Notes: generated by a model not told the origin, from the sequence alone. A stretch of 64,000 bases of DNA from Buttiauxella gaviniae ATCC 51604 (GCF_001654835.1 NZ_LXEP01000015.1:349335-413334), one strand, 5' to 3'; positions 9,630-23,312 are shown, counted from the first letter of the stretch. Translations and numbers: made by a program.

Positions 9630-10562
9630 TTACAACAGAATTGCCGGGCTCCATGGTGTACCTATCGCCGAACCTTGTGTGCCATGCTCAGTCAGATACT
9701 TATCGATAGCGCCCATTCCGGCCCAACGATTCTCACACCACAGTGGTGCCAACAGGGTTGGCTGCCGTGCGTTAGCCGAAATGCGATGGAACACGACATC
9801 AAGCGGGGTATGGCGAATCATCTCCCCGGCGACTGTCGCATACTCTTCTAATTCAATCGCCTGCAACCGCCCTGCCTGCCAGCTTTTGGCCATCGTGCTG
9901 CCGTTGACGATATGTAATGGGTGGAGTTTGATACCGTCCACGCCTGTCTCAACGACTTTTTCCAGCGTCTCCATACAGTGATCGTGTTTTTCACCCGGCA
10001 AGCCGACAATCAAATGGCTGCACACTTTTAAACCCCGGGTACGGGCCCGGTGCGTGGTTTCCTGGTAGCAGGCAAAATTATGCCCACGATTAATACGATG
10101 TAGAGTTTTATCATGCGTCGTCTGCAAGCCCAGCTCTAACCAGACCTCATAGCCTTTCTCATGGTATTCGCTTAACAAATCCAGCACGCTGTCCGGTACA
10201 CAATCCGGACGTGTGCCAACGCATAGCCCAACAATAGATGCCTTACTGACGGCTTGTTGATACATCGAACGCAGTACCTGTACTTCCGCCCACGTACTGG
10301 TGTACGCCTGAAAATAAGCAAGGTAGTGCTGCGCGCGATTCACCAACTGCGACTGGCGCTCCAGTTGATCAGCTATAGAGTGGTTTTGTTGGGTTTCATC
10401 GGCAAAAGAGGCCACATTGCAAAAAGTACAGCCGCCACGTCCAATAGTGCCGTCTCGGTTTGGGCAACTGAAACCGCCGTGCAGCGTGAGTTTATGGACC
10501 TTATGGCCGTAACGACGCTGAAGATCCCCACCAAACATATTGACTAATTTTTGTAACTGCAT
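9630..10562 (-). CDS. yhcC: radical SAM family protein YhcC
   Basis: 310 residues, colinear with E. coli YhcC. Radical SAM/Elp3-like TIM barrel with cluster-binding cysteines C33, C45 and C48 in CPNRDGTIGRGGCTFCN, then GLQTTHDKTLHRINRGH and HLIVGLPGE motifs. Members of this YhcC/TIGR01212 family have no firmly proven substrate. It is divergent from gltB across a 680-base gap, as in E. coli. Confidence 0.9.
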   Translation of the reverse strand: MQLQKLVNMFGGDLQRRYGHKVHKLTLHGGFSCPNRDGTIGRGGCTFCNVASFADETQQNHSIADQLERQSQLVNRAQHYLAYFQAYTSTWAEVQVLRSMYQQAVSKASIVGLCVGTRPDCVPDSVLDLLSEYHEKGYEVWLELGLQTTHDKTLHRINRGHNFACYQETTHRARTRGLKVCSHLIVGLPGEKHDHCMETLEKVVETGVDGIKLHPLHIVNGSTMAKSWQAGRLQAIELEEYATVAGEMIRHTPLDVVFHRISANARQPTLLAPLWCENRWAGMGAIDKYLTEHGTQGSAIGTPWSPAILL

Positions 10563-11242
10563 AATCTGATGGGCCGCCCTGTAAAAGGGACGTAGCCTGC
10601 CATTATCTGACCAATTTAGCGATGACCTGGATCAATCGCTTAGGCGCAGCTTTATCTGTTGCATAACAATGCAAAATTAGTGCAATTTTACGCACGCATA
10701 AGATGATTACTTTTCCTTATATTGACCCTCTATTTTTAAAGAATATGTGCCCATGTGAAAAACAGTGGCATACAACACGCCAGACCTCATTGATAGCACA
10801 AGATCCTGCCAACTTAAGCATTGCCAGCACGGTCTGGAATTTTGCAGCCCGCCAGATAGTGAGAGAGATCACAATACCCAGGCGATCCTCCTGCCGCTTA
10901 AATACGATAAAAATGATAATAAAATGTTTACATTCATGATGTTAAATACCATTTAGCACATAATCGTATAAATAAGAATGCCATTTGACCTGTGTGCGCT
11001 TTCCCGATAACTTGGAAATCCGCTGGAAGCTTTCTGGGTGGGTTCTGTGCCCACCATATTTATGCAGTAATTAAGATTCCCTCTAAAGCAAGTCCTCAAT
11101 ACTTGTGCAACCGGATGCGTTAGACATAAAGAGGGCGACACGCGAGGTGAGCGTAGATGCGCAAACCCCGTCGCCATGCCCTTGCTGCGTCTGGACGCAA
11201 TCGGTATCGGGAATCACGTAGAGCCTGGGGAGGTTCACTGAT
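10563..11242. promoter_or_regulatory. yhcC-gltB intergenic region with long gltB leader
   Basis: A 680-base region with no supportable protein gene; the short frames in it are AT-rich or poorly composed. The left two-thirds are AT-rich, as expected for the Lrp-bound regulatory zone known upstream of E. coli gltBD. A TATAAA at 10967-10972 is a possible gltB -10, with no good -35. The stretch before gltB can fold: GGCGAC (11134-11139) pairs with GTCGCC (11170-11175), and TGCGTC/GACGCA form a tight hairpin at 11186-11199. The gltB ribosome-binding site is GGGGAGG, just before base 11243. Confidence 0.5.
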
Positions 11243-14200
11243 ATGTTGTACGATAAATCCCTTGAGAAGGATAACTGTGGTTTCGGCCTGATCGCCCACA
11301 TAGAAGGCGAACCTAGCCACAAGGTAGTGCGTACTGCTATTCACGCACTGGCCCGAATGCAACACCGTGGAGCAATCCTCGCCGATGGTAAAACCGGTGA
11401 TGGTTGTGGCCTGCTGTTGCAAAAACCTGACCGTTTCTTCCGAATCGTTGCGGAAGAACGTGGTTGGCGTTTGGCAAAAAATTATGCGGTAGGCATGATT
11501 TTCTTAAACAAAGACGACGCGCTGGCAAGTGCAAGCCGCCGCATCGTTGAAGAAGAGTTGCAAAACGAGACCTTGTCGATTGTCGGCTGGCGCGAAGTGC
11601 CAACCAATGAAGACGTACTCGGTGAAATCGCCCTCTCCTCAAAACCTCGCATCGAACAAATTTTTGTTAATGCTCCGGCTGGCTGGCGCCCGCGTGATAT
11701 GGAACGTCGCCTGTTTATCGCCCGCCGCCGCATTGAGAAACGCATCCAGGATAAAGACTTCTACGTTTGTAGTCTCTCCAACCTGGTTAACATCTATAAA
11801 GGTCTGTGTATGCCGGCAGATTTGCCGCGCTTTTACCTGGACCTGGCGGACTTACGCCTGGAATCAGCTATTTGCCTGTTCCACCAACGTTTCTCCACCA
11901 ACACCGTACCACGCTGGCCGCTGGCTCAGCCGTTCCGCTACCTGGCGCACAACGGTGAAATCAACACCATCACCGGTAACCGCCAGTGGGCACGCGCCCG
12001 TACCTACAAGTTCCAGACTCCATTGATTCCGGATTTGCATGACGCAGCGCCATTCGTGAACGAAACCGGTTCCGATTCAAGCTCCATGGATAACATGCTC
12101 GAGCTGCTGTTAGCAGGCGGTATGGATATTGTTCGCGCCATGCGTTTACTGGTTCCACCAGCCTGGCAGAACAACCCGAACATGGACCCAGAGTTACGCG
12201 CTTTCTTCGACTTTAACTCCATGCATATGGAGCCATGGGATGGCCCGGCCGGTATCGTTATGTCCGATGGGCGCTACGCCGCCTGTAACCTGGACCGTAA
12301 CGGCCTGCGCCCGGCGCGCTACGTCATCACTAAAGATAAGCTGATCACTTGTGCTTCTGAAGTTGGGATCTGGGATTACCAGCCTGACGAAGTCATCGAG
12401 AAAGGCCGTGTCGGTCCTGGCGAGTTGATGGTTATCGATACGCGTATTGGCCGAATTCTGCATTCAGCTGAAACCGATGCCGATTTGAAGAGCCGCCACC
12501 CGTATAAAGAGTGGATGGAAAACAACGTCCGTCGCCTGGTGCCGTTTGAAGATTTACCAGACGAAGAAGTTGGCTCCCGTGAAATGGATGACGATACCCT
12601 CGCAAGCTTCCAGAAACAGTTTAACTACAGCGTAGAAGAGCTGGATTCTGTGATTCGTGTGCTGGGTGAGAATGGCCAGGAAGCTGTGGGTTCAATGGGT
12701 GACGACACCCCGTTTGCTGTACTTTCTAGCCAGCCACGTATTATTTACGACTACTTCCGTCAGCAGTTTGCGCAGGTAACTAACCCGCCAATCGACCCGC
12801 TGCGTGAAGCGCACGTTATGTCACTGGCAACCAGCATTGGCCGCGAAATGAACGTCTTCTGTGAAGCAGAAGGCCAGGCTCACCGCCTGAGCTTCAAATC
12901 GCCAATTCTGTTGTGGTCTGATTTCCAGCAGCTGACAACGCTTGAAGAAGAGCATTATCGGGCTGACACGCTGGACATCACTTACGATGCTTCCACCCAG
13001 TCGCTCCACGAAACCGTCAATACACTGTGCGATGAAGCTGAACGCATGGTTCGCAATGGCACCGTTTTGCTGGTGCTGTCTGACCGTAACATTGCTAAAG
13101 ATCGCCTGCCCGTTCCGGCACCGATGGCGGTTGGCGCGATACAGACTCGCTTGGTCGAGAAAAATCTGCGTTGCGATGCGAACATTATCGTTGAAACGGC
13201 AAGTGCGCGTGACCCGCACCACTTCGCTGTTCTGCTCGGTTTTGGTGCCACGGCAATCTATCCATACCTCGCCTACGAAACACTGGCGAAGTTAGTCGAC
13301 AGCACTGCTATCGAAAAGCCGTACCGTGCAGTCATGCAGAACTACCGCAACGGCATCAACAAGGGTCTGTACAAGATCATGTCCAAAATGGGCATCTCGA
13401 CTATCGCCTCTTATCGTTGCTCTAAGCTGTTTGAAGCGGTTGGCCTGCATAAAGAAGTTTCTGAACTGTGCTTCCAGGGCGTTGTTAGCCGTATTGGTGG
13501 TGCAGGCTTTAACGACTTCCAACAAGATTTGTTGAACCTGTCTAAGCGCGCATGGCTCGCTCGCAAGCCGCTGGACCAGGGCGGGCAACTGAAATACGTT
13601 CACGGTGGTGAATATCACGCTTACAACCCGGACGTGGTTCAGACGCTGCAAAAAGCAGTAAACAGTGGCGAATACAAAGATTATCAAGAGTACGCGAAAC
13701 TTGTGAACGAGCGCCCGGTGGCAACACTGCGCGATATGCTTGCTCTGAACCCGCAAGATGAAACAGTCAAGATTGAAGATGTTGAGCCTGCCACTGAGCT
13801 TTATAAACGTTTCGATACTGCGGCGATGTCTATCGGTGCATTGAGCCCGGAAGCACACGAATCGCTGGCAGAAGCGATGAACAGCATCGGCGGCAACTCC
13901 AACTCTGGTGAAGGTGGTGAAGACCCTGCGCGTTACGGCACCAATAAAGTGTCCCGTATCAAACAGGTGGCTTCTGGACGCTTCGGTGTGACCCCGGCTT
14001 ACCTGGTGAACGCCGATGTTATCCAGATTAAAGTCGCTCAGGGTGCTAAGCCTGGCGAAGGTGGTCAGTTGCCGGGTGATAAAGTTACGCCGTATATCGC
14101 AAAACTGCGTTATTCAGTACCTGGCGTTACGCTGATTTCACCTCCGCCGCACCACGATATCTACTCTATCGAAGATTTGGCGCAGCTGATTTTCGACCTG

Positions 14201-15700
14201 AAACAGGTCAACCCGAAGGCGATGATCTCTGTCAAACTGGTTTCCGAACCAGGCGTTGGCACCATCGCAACAGGTGTGGCGAAAGCCTATGCCGACCTGA
14301 TTACTATCGCCGGTTACGACGGTGGTACCGGTGCAAGCCCGCTGTCGTCAGTGAAATATGCAGGTTGCCCGTGGGAACTGGGTCTGGTGGAAACACAACA
14401 GGCACTGGTTGCGAACGGCCTGCGTCATAAGATTCGCCTGCAAGTTGATGGCGGCCTGAAAACGGGCTTAGACATTATCAAAGCCGCGATTCTTGGCGCA
14501 GAAAGCTTTGGTTTCGGTACCGGTCCAATGGTCGCATTGGGTTGTAAATACCTGCGTATTTGCCACCTGAACAACTGCGCAACCGGTGTTGCAACTCAGG
14601 ATGAAAAACTGCGTAAAAACCACTATCACGGCCTGCCATTCAAAGTGACAAACTACTTTGAATTCATTGCCCGTGAAACACGTGAGTTGATGGCGCAGTT
14701 AGGCGTGAAGCGCCTGGTTGACTTGATTGGCCGTACTGACCTGCTCAAAGAGCTGGACGGTTTCACTGCCAAACAACAAAACCTGGATCTGTCGAATCTG
14801 CTGAAAACAGCGGAGCCTATGCCGGGCAAAGCAGTCTACTGGACTGAAACGAACCCGCCATTCGATAAAGGCGACCTGAACGCTCAACTGCTCGCTCAGG
14901 CGAAGCAGTATGTTGATGACAAGCAGAGCAAAACGTTCTGGTTTGATATCCGCAACACTGACCGTTCAGTGGGTGCCACATTGTCTGGTTATATTGCACA
15001 GCATAATGGCGACCAGGGGCTTGCAGCCGATCCGATTAAAGCGCATTTCAGCGGTACTGCCGGGCAAAGTTTTGGTGTATGGAACGCCGGTGGCGTTGAG
15101 TTACACCTGATTGGCGATGCCAACGACTACGTCGGTAAAGGTATGGCTGGCGGTTTGATCTCGCTGCGTCCTCCGGTAGGTTCATTCTTCCGCAGCCACG
15201 AAGCAACCATCATAGGCAACACCTGCTTGTACGGTGCAACAGGCGGCAAACTTTATGCTGCAGGCCGTGCGGGTGAGCGTTTCGCTGTGCGTAACTCCGG
15301 TGCGATTACCGTGGTAGAAGGCATTGGCGATAACGGTTGTGAATACATGACTGGCGGCATTGTCTGTGTCATCGGCAAGACGGGCGTGAACTTTGGTGCA
15401 GGTATGACCGGTGGTTTCGCTTACGTGCTTGATGAAGATGGTGATTTCCGTAAACGCGTTAACCCTGAGTTGGTTGAACTGCTCAACGTTGATGAGCTGG
15501 CTATTCACGAAGAACACCTGCGCGGAATGATTACCGAGCATGTGCAACTGACGGGTTCCCAGCGCGGCGAAGAAATTCTGGCTAACTGGCCGGAATTTGC
15601 CTCGAAATTCACGTTGGTTAAACCGAAGTCCAGTGATGTTAAAGCATTGTTGGGTCACCGCAGTCGTTCCGCAGCTGAGCTGCGGGTGCAGGCGCAGTAA
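11243..15700 (+). CDS. gltB: glutamate synthase (NADPH) large subunit GltB
   Basis: 1485 residues, close to E. coli GltB. An 11-residue propeptide precedes Cys12 (KDN|CGFG), the N-terminal nucleophile of the class-II glutaminase domain. The central region and FMN-binding synthase barrel include [17 protein letters not shown], and a 3Fe-4S cluster is held by Cys1101, Cys1107 and Cys1112 in [12 protein letters not shown]. The C-terminal GXGXG beta-helix domain has repeated glycine-rich turns. With GltD it converts glutamine plus 2-oxoglutarate to two glutamates using NADPH: the GOGAT arm of ammonia assimilation. gltD follows after 9 bases. Confidence 0.98.
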   Translation: MLYDKSLEKDNCGFGLIAHIEGEPSHKVVRTAIHALARMQHRGAILADGKTGDGCGLLLQKPDRFFRIVAEERGWRLAKNYAVGMIFLNKDDALASASRRIVEEELQNETLSIVGWREVPTNEDVLGEIALSSKPRIEQIFVNAPAGWRPRDMERRLFIARRRIEKRIQDKDFYVCSLSNLVNIYKGLCMPADLPRFYLDLADLRLESAICLFHQRFSTNTVPRWPLAQPFRYLAHNGEINTITGNRQWARARTYKFQTPLIPDLHDAAPFVNETGSDSSSMDNMLELLLAGGMDIVRAMRLLVPPAWQNNPNMDPELRAFFDFNSMHMEPWDGPAGIVMSDGRYAACNLDRNGLRPARYVITKDKLITCASEVGIWDYQPDEVIEKGRVGPGELMVIDTRIGRILHSAETDADLKSRHPYKEWMENNVRRLVPFEDLPDEEVGSREMDDDTLASFQKQFNYSVEELDSVIRVLGENGQEAVGSMGDDTPFAVLSSQPRIIYDYFRQQFAQVTNPPIDPLREAHVMSLATSIGREMNVFCEAEGQAHRLSFKSPILLWSDFQQLTTLEEEHYRADTLDITYDASTQSLHETVNTLCDEAERMVRNGTVLLVLSDRNIAKDRLPVPAPMAVGAIQTRLVEKNLRCDANIIVETASARDPHHFAVLLGFGATAIYPYLAYETLAKLVDSTAIEKPYRAVMQNYRNGINKGLYKIMSKMGISTIASYRCSKLFEAVGLHKEVSELCFQGVVSRIGGAGFNDFQQDLLNLSKRAWLARKPLDQGGQLKYVHGGEYHAYNPDVVQTLQKAVNSGEYKDYQEYAKLVNERPVATLRDMLALNPQDETVKIEDVEPATELYKRFDTAAMSIGALSPEAHESLAEAMNSIGGNSNSGEGGEDPARYGTNKVSRIKQVASGRFGVTPAYLVNADVIQIKVAQGAKPGEGGQLPGDKVTPYIAKLRYSVPGVTLISPPPHHDIYSIEDLAQLIFDLKQVNPKAMISVKLVSEPGVGTIATGVAKAYADLITIAGYDGGTGASPLSSVKYAGCPWELGLVETQQALVANGLRHKIRLQVDGGLKTGLDIIKAAILGAESFGFGTGPMVALGCKYLRICHLNNCATGVATQDEKLRKNHYHGLPFKVTNYFEFIARETRELMAQLGVKRLVDLIGRTDLLKELDGFTAKQQNLDLSNLLKTAEPMPGKAVYWTETNPPFDKGDLNAQLLAQAKQYVDDKQSKTFWFDIRNTDRSVGATLSGYIAQHNGDQGLAADPIKAHFSGTAGQSFGVWNAGGVELHLIGDANDYVGKGMAGGLISLRPPVGSFFRSHEATIIGNTCLYGATGGKLYAAGRAGERFAVRNSGAITVVEGIGDNGCEYMTGGIVCVIGKTGVNFGAGMTGGFAYVLDEDGDFRKRVNPELVELLNVDELAIHEEHLRGMITEHVQLTGSQRGEEILANWPEFASKFTLVKPKSSDVKALLGHRSRSAAELRVQAQ

Positions 15701-17128
<1,428 letters not shown>

Positions 17129-17172
17129 TTTGTCTGTCAGGTAGCGATTCGCTTACCTGACTTATCAATACG

Positions 17173-17208
17173 AAAAGCCCGGTGATATGAAAATCACCGG
17201 GCTTTTTT
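17173..17208. terminator. bidirectional terminator between gltD and nanT
   Basis: Ten-base perfect stem GCCCGGTGAT/ATCACCGGGC with a 6-base loop, six T on the + side and four A on the left flank. Serves gltBD (+) and probably nanAT (-), whose genes converge here. Confidence 0.92.
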
Positions 17209-17226
17209 ATGTTCTATCAGACTGCT

Positions 17227-18726
17227 TTATTTCACAGCTTTGTGCATCATCGGTCCCTTAACCGCCCCTTCTTTAACAACACCAGCCCCACTAAACGGCT
17301 TCCCATCTATTGCATCGTGAGTCCGTACTGCTTCAGGATGAATCCAGCGCTGAATCCGTGATGGCATATCCAGGCCAATCAGCAGAATGACTACAAAGGT
17401 CAGGCTAAACGAAAGCGACGCAAGTGCAGTGCCTAAATCGAGGCGCTGAGCAATAGTGGCGCCAATTATCGGAGCCAGTGCACCACCCAGCGCACCAACG
17501 TTATAGGTAAAGCCCAGACCCGCAGCACGCTGTTCGGTATCGAAATAACCACCAATCAGTTTTGGTAAAATACCTGCGATTCCTTGCCCCAACATCTGTT
17601 GTAAGAACAACAGCAGACCCAGCACCCAAATGTTACCGCCACCAATAGCAAATACCGGAATAATCAATAATTGCGACGCCAGGAGGCTGCAGACATAAGC
17701 TTTGCGAGTACCTAACCAATCACCGAGGAAACCACCTACACAGCAACCGACTGCAGCACCAAAACCGCTAAAGAACAGGATATGTGCAACGGTTTTTGGG
17801 TCGTAGGCCAGCTCAGTTTTCAGATATGTTGGTAACAGTGCCTGAATAGGCCATGAATAAAGGAAGGCAAAGAACACCACAACCATCAGTGTGACACCTG
17901 TTGGCCAGCGCTTACCGCTGCTTTGCACCATAAAGCTGATGAACACCGCAGCACATATCAAACCTAGTACAGCAATAAGTACCGCGTTGCCAAGGTTACC
18001 GGCAAAACAGAAGTAAAGCGCCGTTGCAACGACAACTGTCAGGCCAATATTGATAACCCGATGCTCGCCACGGTACAAAATATCCACCATGGTTTTGGTT
18101 GGTTTTGTATCAGCAAACTTCTCTTTCCAGTCTTCTGCTTCCGGAATATTTTTACGCAGCCAGAGCGCAAAGATAATAGGCAAAATACCGATGAAGAACA
18201 GCGCGCGCCAGCCCCATGCCGGTACCACAACGCTATATACTTGAGCTGCAATTACCGCTCCTACAGAGAAGCCTGAGATAAGAAAGCCACTCGCCTTATT
18301 ACGCATATGTTTAGGCCAGCTTTCGATGACATAGGTGGCACTAGACCCATATTCACCAGCCATCCCCATGCCAATCAGCAGACGAGCAAGAAACATCGTC
18401 GTAAAGCCTGGAGCAAAGCCGCATGCCAGCGTACCGAAAGAGAACAACACGATGCTGGTTATCATCGCAAGCTTTCGGCCATAACGATCGCCCATTGCAC
18501 CTAGAACCAGACCGCCAAACCAGCGCGAGATAAAGGCCGCAGAGATCAAACTCGCCGCCTGAACAGTGGTAAGGCCAAATTCACTTTGAATTTCAGTTAG
18601 TACTAACGCTATCAAGACAAAATCAAAACCATCCAATAAGTAGCCAATCCAGGCGGCTGAAAATGCTTTCCATTGCGGCTTAGTTAAATGGCGATACCAC
18701 GGGATCCGTTGGGCAGTGTTATTCAT
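17227..18726 (-). CDS. nanT: sialic acid transporter NanT (MFS)
   Basis: 499 residues (E. coli 496) with about 12-14 hydrophobic segments. Sugar-porter-like MFS signature [11 protein letters not shown] after helix 2 and [10 protein letters not shown] in the second half. It imports N-acetylneuraminate with protons across the inner membrane. Matches NanT nearly end to end except the last 20 residues. It lies 90 bases downstream of nanA on the same strand, so probably in one transcript. In K-12 nanT is followed by nanE-nanK-nanQ; here it is the last nan gene and the gltD terminator follows. Confidence 0.95.
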   Translation of the reverse strand: MNNTAQRIPWYRHLTKPQWKAFSAAWIGYLLDGFDFVLIALVLTEIQSEFGLTTVQAASLISAAFISRWFGGLVLGAMGDRYGRKLAMITSIVLFSFGTLACGFAPGFTTMFLARLLIGMGMAGEYGSSATYVIESWPKHMRNKASGFLISGFSVGAVIAAQVYSVVVPAWGWRALFFIGILPIIFALWLRKNIPEAEDWKEKFADTKPTKTMVDILYRGEHRVINIGLTVVVATALYFCFAGNLGNAVLIAVLGLICAAVFISFMVQSSGKRWPTGVTLMVVVFFAFLYSWPIQALLPTYLKTELAYDPKTVAHILFFSGFGAAVGCCVGGFLGDWLGTRKAYVCSLLASQLLIIPVFAIGGGNIWVLGLLLFLQQMLGQGIAGILPKLIGGYFDTEQRAAGLGFTYNVGALGGALAPIIGATIAQRLDLGTALASLSFSLTFVVILLIGLDMPSRIQRWIHPEAVRTHDAIDGKPFSGAGVVKEGAVKGPMMHKAVK

Positions 18727-18816
18727 AAAGCACTCCCGGTACGAGTTCGTAAAAACTCGTCCTTTAGTTGGGTCTGATTAGGTATGGTTTACAACACCAT
18801 GGTTTATTTATCTCAT

Positions 18817-19716
18817 TCAGAACGCTACACGTTCTTCCTGAAGCTGGGCTGCGAGTGCTTTAAGCTCTGGTAGATAATGCTCTTCCACTGGCGAGAATGG
18901 TTTGCGACACAGCGGTACAGCAACAACATCCATGTAATGCAGTAAAGTTTTCAGTCCACGGAAAACACCCACTTTAATCAGTACATCAATAACTTTATTA
19001 CATTCACTTTGAAGCTGACTGGCACGTTGCATATCGCCGCTCTGAACTGCTTGCCTTATTGCCTGGTAGCGCCATCCCATTACGTTGTAAGTACTACCAA
19101 TACCACCATCTGCTCCTGCAACCAGACCAGATGCAAAGATCTCGTCATAACCGTTGTAGAGCACCAGATCTGGATGGGCACGACGGATCTGTTCCATTTG
19201 GTAGAGATCACCCGACGTCTGTTTTAATGCTCCCACACCCGGCAAATTGATTAAGGTATCAATTTGCTCGAGAGTGAGTTTCACGCCACTTAATGCTGGT
19301 ATGTTGTAGACCACCATTGGCAAACCTTCAGATGCATCAATTACTGCGCGGTAATGATCGCAATGTTCATTGAAACTAAATGGATAGTAGAATGGTGTTA
19401 CGGCGGAGACGGCATCAAAACCGTAGCGGTGTGCGGCACTCGCCAGCACCTGGCTCTCATGAGTACTGATACTGCCTACATGCGCAATCAGAGTTATTTT
19501 ACCTTTGGCTTCTTCAGCAACGATTTCGAGCACTTGCTCACGTTCCTGCGCACTCTGTAGAAAGGCCTCTCCTGTCGATCCCCCTACGTAGATACCATCA
19601 ATACCCTGTTCAATGTTGAAACGAACCAGACGGCGCAAGCTGTCGGTATCTACCTGTTGTTGCTGATTGAACGGAGTAAGCAGTGCGGGCATCACACCGC
19701 GAAGATTCTGTGTCAT
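18817..19716 (-). CDS. nanA: N-acetylneuraminate lyase NanA
   Basis: 299 residues from the ATG at 19716 ([13 protein letters not shown]), which has an AGAGGCG site 4 bases upstream; the frame is open to 19749 but the added residues are not conserved and lie in the leader. TIM-barrel aldolase of the DapA/NanA family with Tyr137 in [10 protein letters not shown], Schiff-base Lys165 in [11 protein letters not shown] and GGSTGEAF near the N-terminus. It cleaves N-acetylneuraminate to N-acetylmannosamine and pyruvate. First gene of the nanA-nanT unit, directly downstream of a NanR operator. Confidence 0.96.
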   Translation of the reverse strand: MTQNLRGVMPALLTPFNQQQQVDTDSLRRLVRFNIEQGIDGIYVGGSTGEAFLQSAQEREQVLEIVAEEAKGKITLIAHVGSISTHESQVLASAAHRYGFDAVSAVTPFYYPFSFNEHCDHYRAVIDASEGLPMVVYNIPALSGVKLTLEQIDTLINLPGVGALKQTSGDLYQMEQIRRAHPDLVLYNGYDEIFASGLVAGADGGIGSTYNVMGWRYQAIRQAVQSGDMQRASQLQSECNKVIDVLIKVGVFRGLKTLLHYMDVVAVPLCRKPFSPVEEHYLPELKALAAQLQEERVAF

Positions 19717-19754
19717 ATACGCCTCTATTGTTGTCTGGTTTATTAACATAACGA

Positions 19755-19777
19755 TATACCTTTATACCTGTTATACC
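19755..19777 (-). promoter_or_regulatory. NanR operator: three GGTATA repeats before nanA
   Basis: On the minus strand GGTATA occurs three times (19777-19772, 19768-19763, 19760-19755), spaced 9 and 8 bases start to start, 39 bases or more before the nanA ATG. This is the known E. coli NanR site architecture; the middle repeat reads GGTATAAA and could serve as the nanA -10, so NanR binding would block RNA polymerase. Derepression by N-acetylneuraminate is established for the family. Confidence 0.9.
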
Positions 19778-19896
19778 AAATCAAAAAGTAAACACCACAT
19801 CACTAAGCGCTCAGGATGCGATCTTGCTCATATGAAATTATGATGGTTAATGAGACGTACTAAAAAATCGTGCGAGGGATCTCAGATTAAAGTTGG

Positions 19897-20679
19897 CTAC
19901 TTCTTGGAAGTGCGTTTGCGCGGCGTGGGATAGTAGGAGGCGAACACGCTTTTCAAATGAACTTTTAATGCCGCGTCAGCAGCATCAGGATCACGAGCCT
20001 GAATCGCGTTATAAATCTCAATATGCTGTTGATAGCTAATGTTGTTGTGGGCATGAAGAACGTCCTGAGAAACCGTTGGACGCGCCGCAATCAACCAGTC
20101 TAGCAATGCGACATGCACTGCCATAAAGATCGGATTATCAGGGATCTCCGCCAATTCCCGGTGGAATTCGATATCGGATCGAATAAACAGATCGTTATCA
20201 TCCAGGGCCTGGTTGTTCATCTCCAGCGCTTTTCCAAGACGAGCTATTTGATCGTCTGTGGCAAATTCAGCGGCATAGCGAACCAGGCTAGATTCAAAAA
20301 ACATACGCAATTGTTCAAAGTGCGCAATCCCGCCAGGACGCGAAAGGAAATCTTTCGCTACACCTGACAACTCACCAATGATGGTATCTGCAGAAGGACG
20401 AGAAACGCGAGCGCGCTCTCCGTTACTAATTTGCACCAGACCTTTTCTTTTAAGTGCCGCCAGTGCTTCGCGAACTGAAGGACGACCAACATTGAAAAAG
20501 GCCATAAGTTCGCGCTCGGAAGGCAGTTGTTCACCTTCAGCAAACTCACGTCTGCGAATCATTTGCTCAAGCTCTTCTTCTACCATTTCAGAGAGCTTTT
20601 TACGCGCAAGCGGGCGACGGCGCATCGTATGACCGATGGTCTCAGTCGTCTCAGGTGGTTGCTCGTCAAATGTACTCAT
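19897..20679 (-). CDS. nanR: sialic acid-responsive transcriptional repressor NanR
   Basis: 260 residues (E. coli 263). GntR family, FadR subgroup: an N-terminal winged helix (about residues 25-95) with [26 protein letters not shown] and the [13 protein letters not shown] wing, then a helical FCD ligand domain with the metal/ligand His residues expected of the family (for example [11 protein letters not shown]). It represses nanA-nanT until N-acetylneuraminate binds. The N-terminal 15 residues differ most from E. coli. Encoded upstream of nanA on the same strand. Confidence 0.95.
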   Translation of the reverse strand: MSTFDEQPPETTETIGHTMRRRPLARKKLSEMVEEELEQMIRRREFAEGEQLPSERELMAFFNVGRPSVREALAALKRKGLVQISNGERARVSRPSADTIIGELSGVAKDFLSRPGGIAHFEQLRMFFESSLVRYAAEFATDDQIARLGKALEMNNQALDDNDLFIRSDIEFHRELAEIPDNPIFMAVHVALLDWLIAARPTVSQDVLHAHNNISYQQHIEIYNAIQARDPDAADAALKVHLKSVFASYYPTPRKRTSKK

Positions 20680-20790
20680 AGCGTCAGAATCGGCCGTTTA
20701 TGGAAGAAGCATCGCAAATAATATAGCCGAATCATAACACAGCAAATCATGTCTTACGTAAAGATGCAGTCTGTCAGCTTGTTTAAGACA

Positions 20791-20817
20791 ATAAAAAGCC
20801 AGTCATAAGACTGGCTT
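20791..20817 (-). terminator. sspAB terminator
   Basis: Stem AAGCCAGTC/GACTGGCTT (20796-20804 with 20809-20817), loop of 4, followed on the minus strand by a T run (the A run at 20793-20797). It lies about 35 bases past the sspB stop. Confidence 0.9.
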
Positions 20818-20850
20818 CGATTTGCACTTTGAGGGGCATGATTTCGCGAG

Positions 20851-21348
20851 TTACTTCACAACGCGTAATGCCGGACGGCCACCACGTGGTGGGGGCTCAT
20901 CATCCGGACCATCGTCATCTTCATCGTGATCGGGGCGTGAGCCATCGATCACCTGCATCACCATTTCTGAATCCGATGGTTGCTGCTCAATATCGTTATG
21001 ACTTTCACCATCTTCGTCATAGATAGTTTCCGGCTCGAACATGGTGCCAGCACCATTTTCACGCGCGTAAATAGCCAGAACCGCAGCCATAGGAACAAAC
21101 ACCTGACGTGGCACACCACCGAAACGCGCATTAAAACGCACATCACTATTGGCTAGCTCCAGGTTTCCTACCGCTCGCGGCGCGATATTCAGGACAATTT
21201 GCCCGTCACGTGCATATTCCATAGGCACATGCACGCCTGGCAATGTCACATCCACAACCAAGTGCGGTGTGAGCTGGTTATCCAGTAGCCACTCGTAAAA
21301 AGCACGAAGCAGATAAGGACGACGTGGTGACAATTGCGACATTTCCAT
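20851..21348 (-). CDS. sspB: ClpXP adaptor / stringent starvation protein B SspB
   Basis: 165 residues from the ATG at 21348 (MEMSQLSPRRPYLL). A substrate-binding beta-sandwich domain (about 1-110) that recognises the ssrA tag, an acidic low-complexity linker, and the ClpX-binding tail RGGRPALRVVK at the extreme C-terminus. It delivers ssrA-tagged and other substrates such as RseA fragments to ClpXP. It starts 3 bases after the sspA stop, indicating a single operon. Confidence 0.96.
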   Translation of the reverse strand: MEMSQLSPRRPYLLRAFYEWLLDNQLTPHLVVDVTLPGVHVPMEYARDGQIVLNIAPRAVGNLELANSDVRFNARFGGVPRQVFVPMAAVLAIYARENGAGTMFEPETIYDEDGESHNDIEQQPSDSEMVMQVIDGSRPDHDEDDDGPDDEPPPRGGRPALRVVK

Positions 21349-21351
21349 CAA

Positions 21352-21993
21352 TTAGCCCCGGGTCTGAAGACGCATTTCGCGCTCAGGTTCGGTCAAAGAA
21401 GCGAGGAATGAATCACGCTCAAACACGCGAGTCATATAGCCTTTCATCTCTTTAGAACCCGCGCCTGTCAACTCAATACCCATCTGCGGCAAACGCCACA
21501 GCAGCGGCGCCAGGTAGCAATCTACCAGGCTGAATTCATCACTCAGGAAGAAAGGTTTCTGAGTAAATACAGGTGCGATGGCCAGTAGTTCTTCACGTAA
21601 TTGCTTGCGTGCAGCATCAGCTTCTTGAGCAGAACCGTTCATCACGATGTGCATCAGTGAATACCAGTCTTTCTGGATACGATGCATGTACAGGCGACTT
21701 TCACCACGTGCAACCGGATAAACCGGCATTAATGGTGGGTGCGGGAAACGCTCATCAAGATATTCCATGATGATGCGGGATTCCCACAGGGTAAGTTCGC
21801 GGTCAACCAGGGTCGGTACGCTGTGATTTGGGTTGAGGTCAATCAGATCCTGAGGCAGGTTATCCGTTTCCACATGCTCAATTTCAACGCTAACACCTTT
21901 TTCAGCCAGTACGATACGCACCTGGTGGCTATAGATGTCAGTAGGACCGGAAAACAGCGTCATCACCGAACGTTTGTTGGCAGCGACAGCCAT
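21352..21993 (-). CDS. sspA: stringent starvation protein A SspA
   Basis: 213 residues from the ATG at 21993 (MAVAANKRSVMTLFSG), which has a perfect GGAGG 5 bases upstream; the longer frame to 22044 is not conserved. GST-like fold: a thioredoxin-like N-terminal domain without the catalytic residues and a helical C-terminal domain. It binds RNA polymerase with sigma-70, helps acid tolerance and lowers H-NS in stationary phase. Followed directly by sspB. Confidence 0.95.
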   Translation of the reverse strand: MAVAANKRSVMTLFSGPTDIYSHQVRIVLAEKGVSVEIEHVETDNLPQDLIDLNPNHSVPTLVDRELTLWESRIIMEYLDERFPHPPLMPVYPVARGESRLYMHRIQKDWYSLMHIVMNGSAQEADAARKQLREELLAIAPVFTQKPFFLSDEFSLVDCYLAPLLWRLPQMGIELTGAGSKEMKGYMTRVFERDSFLASLTEPEREMRLQTRG

Positions 21994-22311
21994 GAAAACC
22001 TCCAAGTTTATCAGAAAATTACTGCTAATAGCCGCAAGCGGCAACTAACCTGACCGTTTGATACCCAAGACGCCGGAACACCACCAGTTGCCAAAAAAGA
22101 GGCAAAAACAAACTGATGCCGACATGAGGGCAGAAAATTGGTTGATAGTTTACCAGATTTTACGGGTTTTGTGGGGGATGGATCTGGATTTTGACTGAAA
22201 AGCTAGTGCTATCATGAAGTTAGCAACACTAAATATAATTTTCAGGCATAAAAAAACCCGGTACAAGACCGGGTTTTTTCGCAAATTGTATTCTGCAAAA
22301 GCAGACGACAA
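21994..22311. other. sspA upstream region
   Basis: A 318-base interval with no gene. Its right end holds the rpsI terminator. On the minus strand TAAACT at about 22146-22151 is a plausible sspA -10, with no clear -35 match. I see no further structure. Confidence 0.4.
22250..22279. terminator. rplM-rpsI terminator
   Basis: Stem AAAACCCGGT/ACCGGGTTTT with a 5-base loop and A/T runs on both sides, 33 bases past the rpsI stop on the minus strand. Confidence 0.93.
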
Positions 22312-23183
<872 letters not shown>

Positions 23184-23312
23184 TCACCCAAACGTTTAAA
23201 ATCAGTTCAAGGTTCACACGACAAAGTCCGGCAAACCTACCCCTTCGAATAGCCAATGCCAGCACGACCAAGTTTTGGGAAAAAAACTTTGGTTGTAACG
23301 TGGGGTCGCAAG

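Noticed and set aside
10703..10956. Small frames (78 and 63 codons) in the gltB upstream region
   Set aside because: They overlap one another in different frames, lack ribosome-binding sites and fall in the AT-rich regulatory zone known to bind Lrp in E. coli.
13292..13858. 188-codon open frame antisense to gltB (also others at 12821-13222 and 15182-15730)
   Set aside because: Shadows of conserved gltB; no start context, no recognisable motifs.
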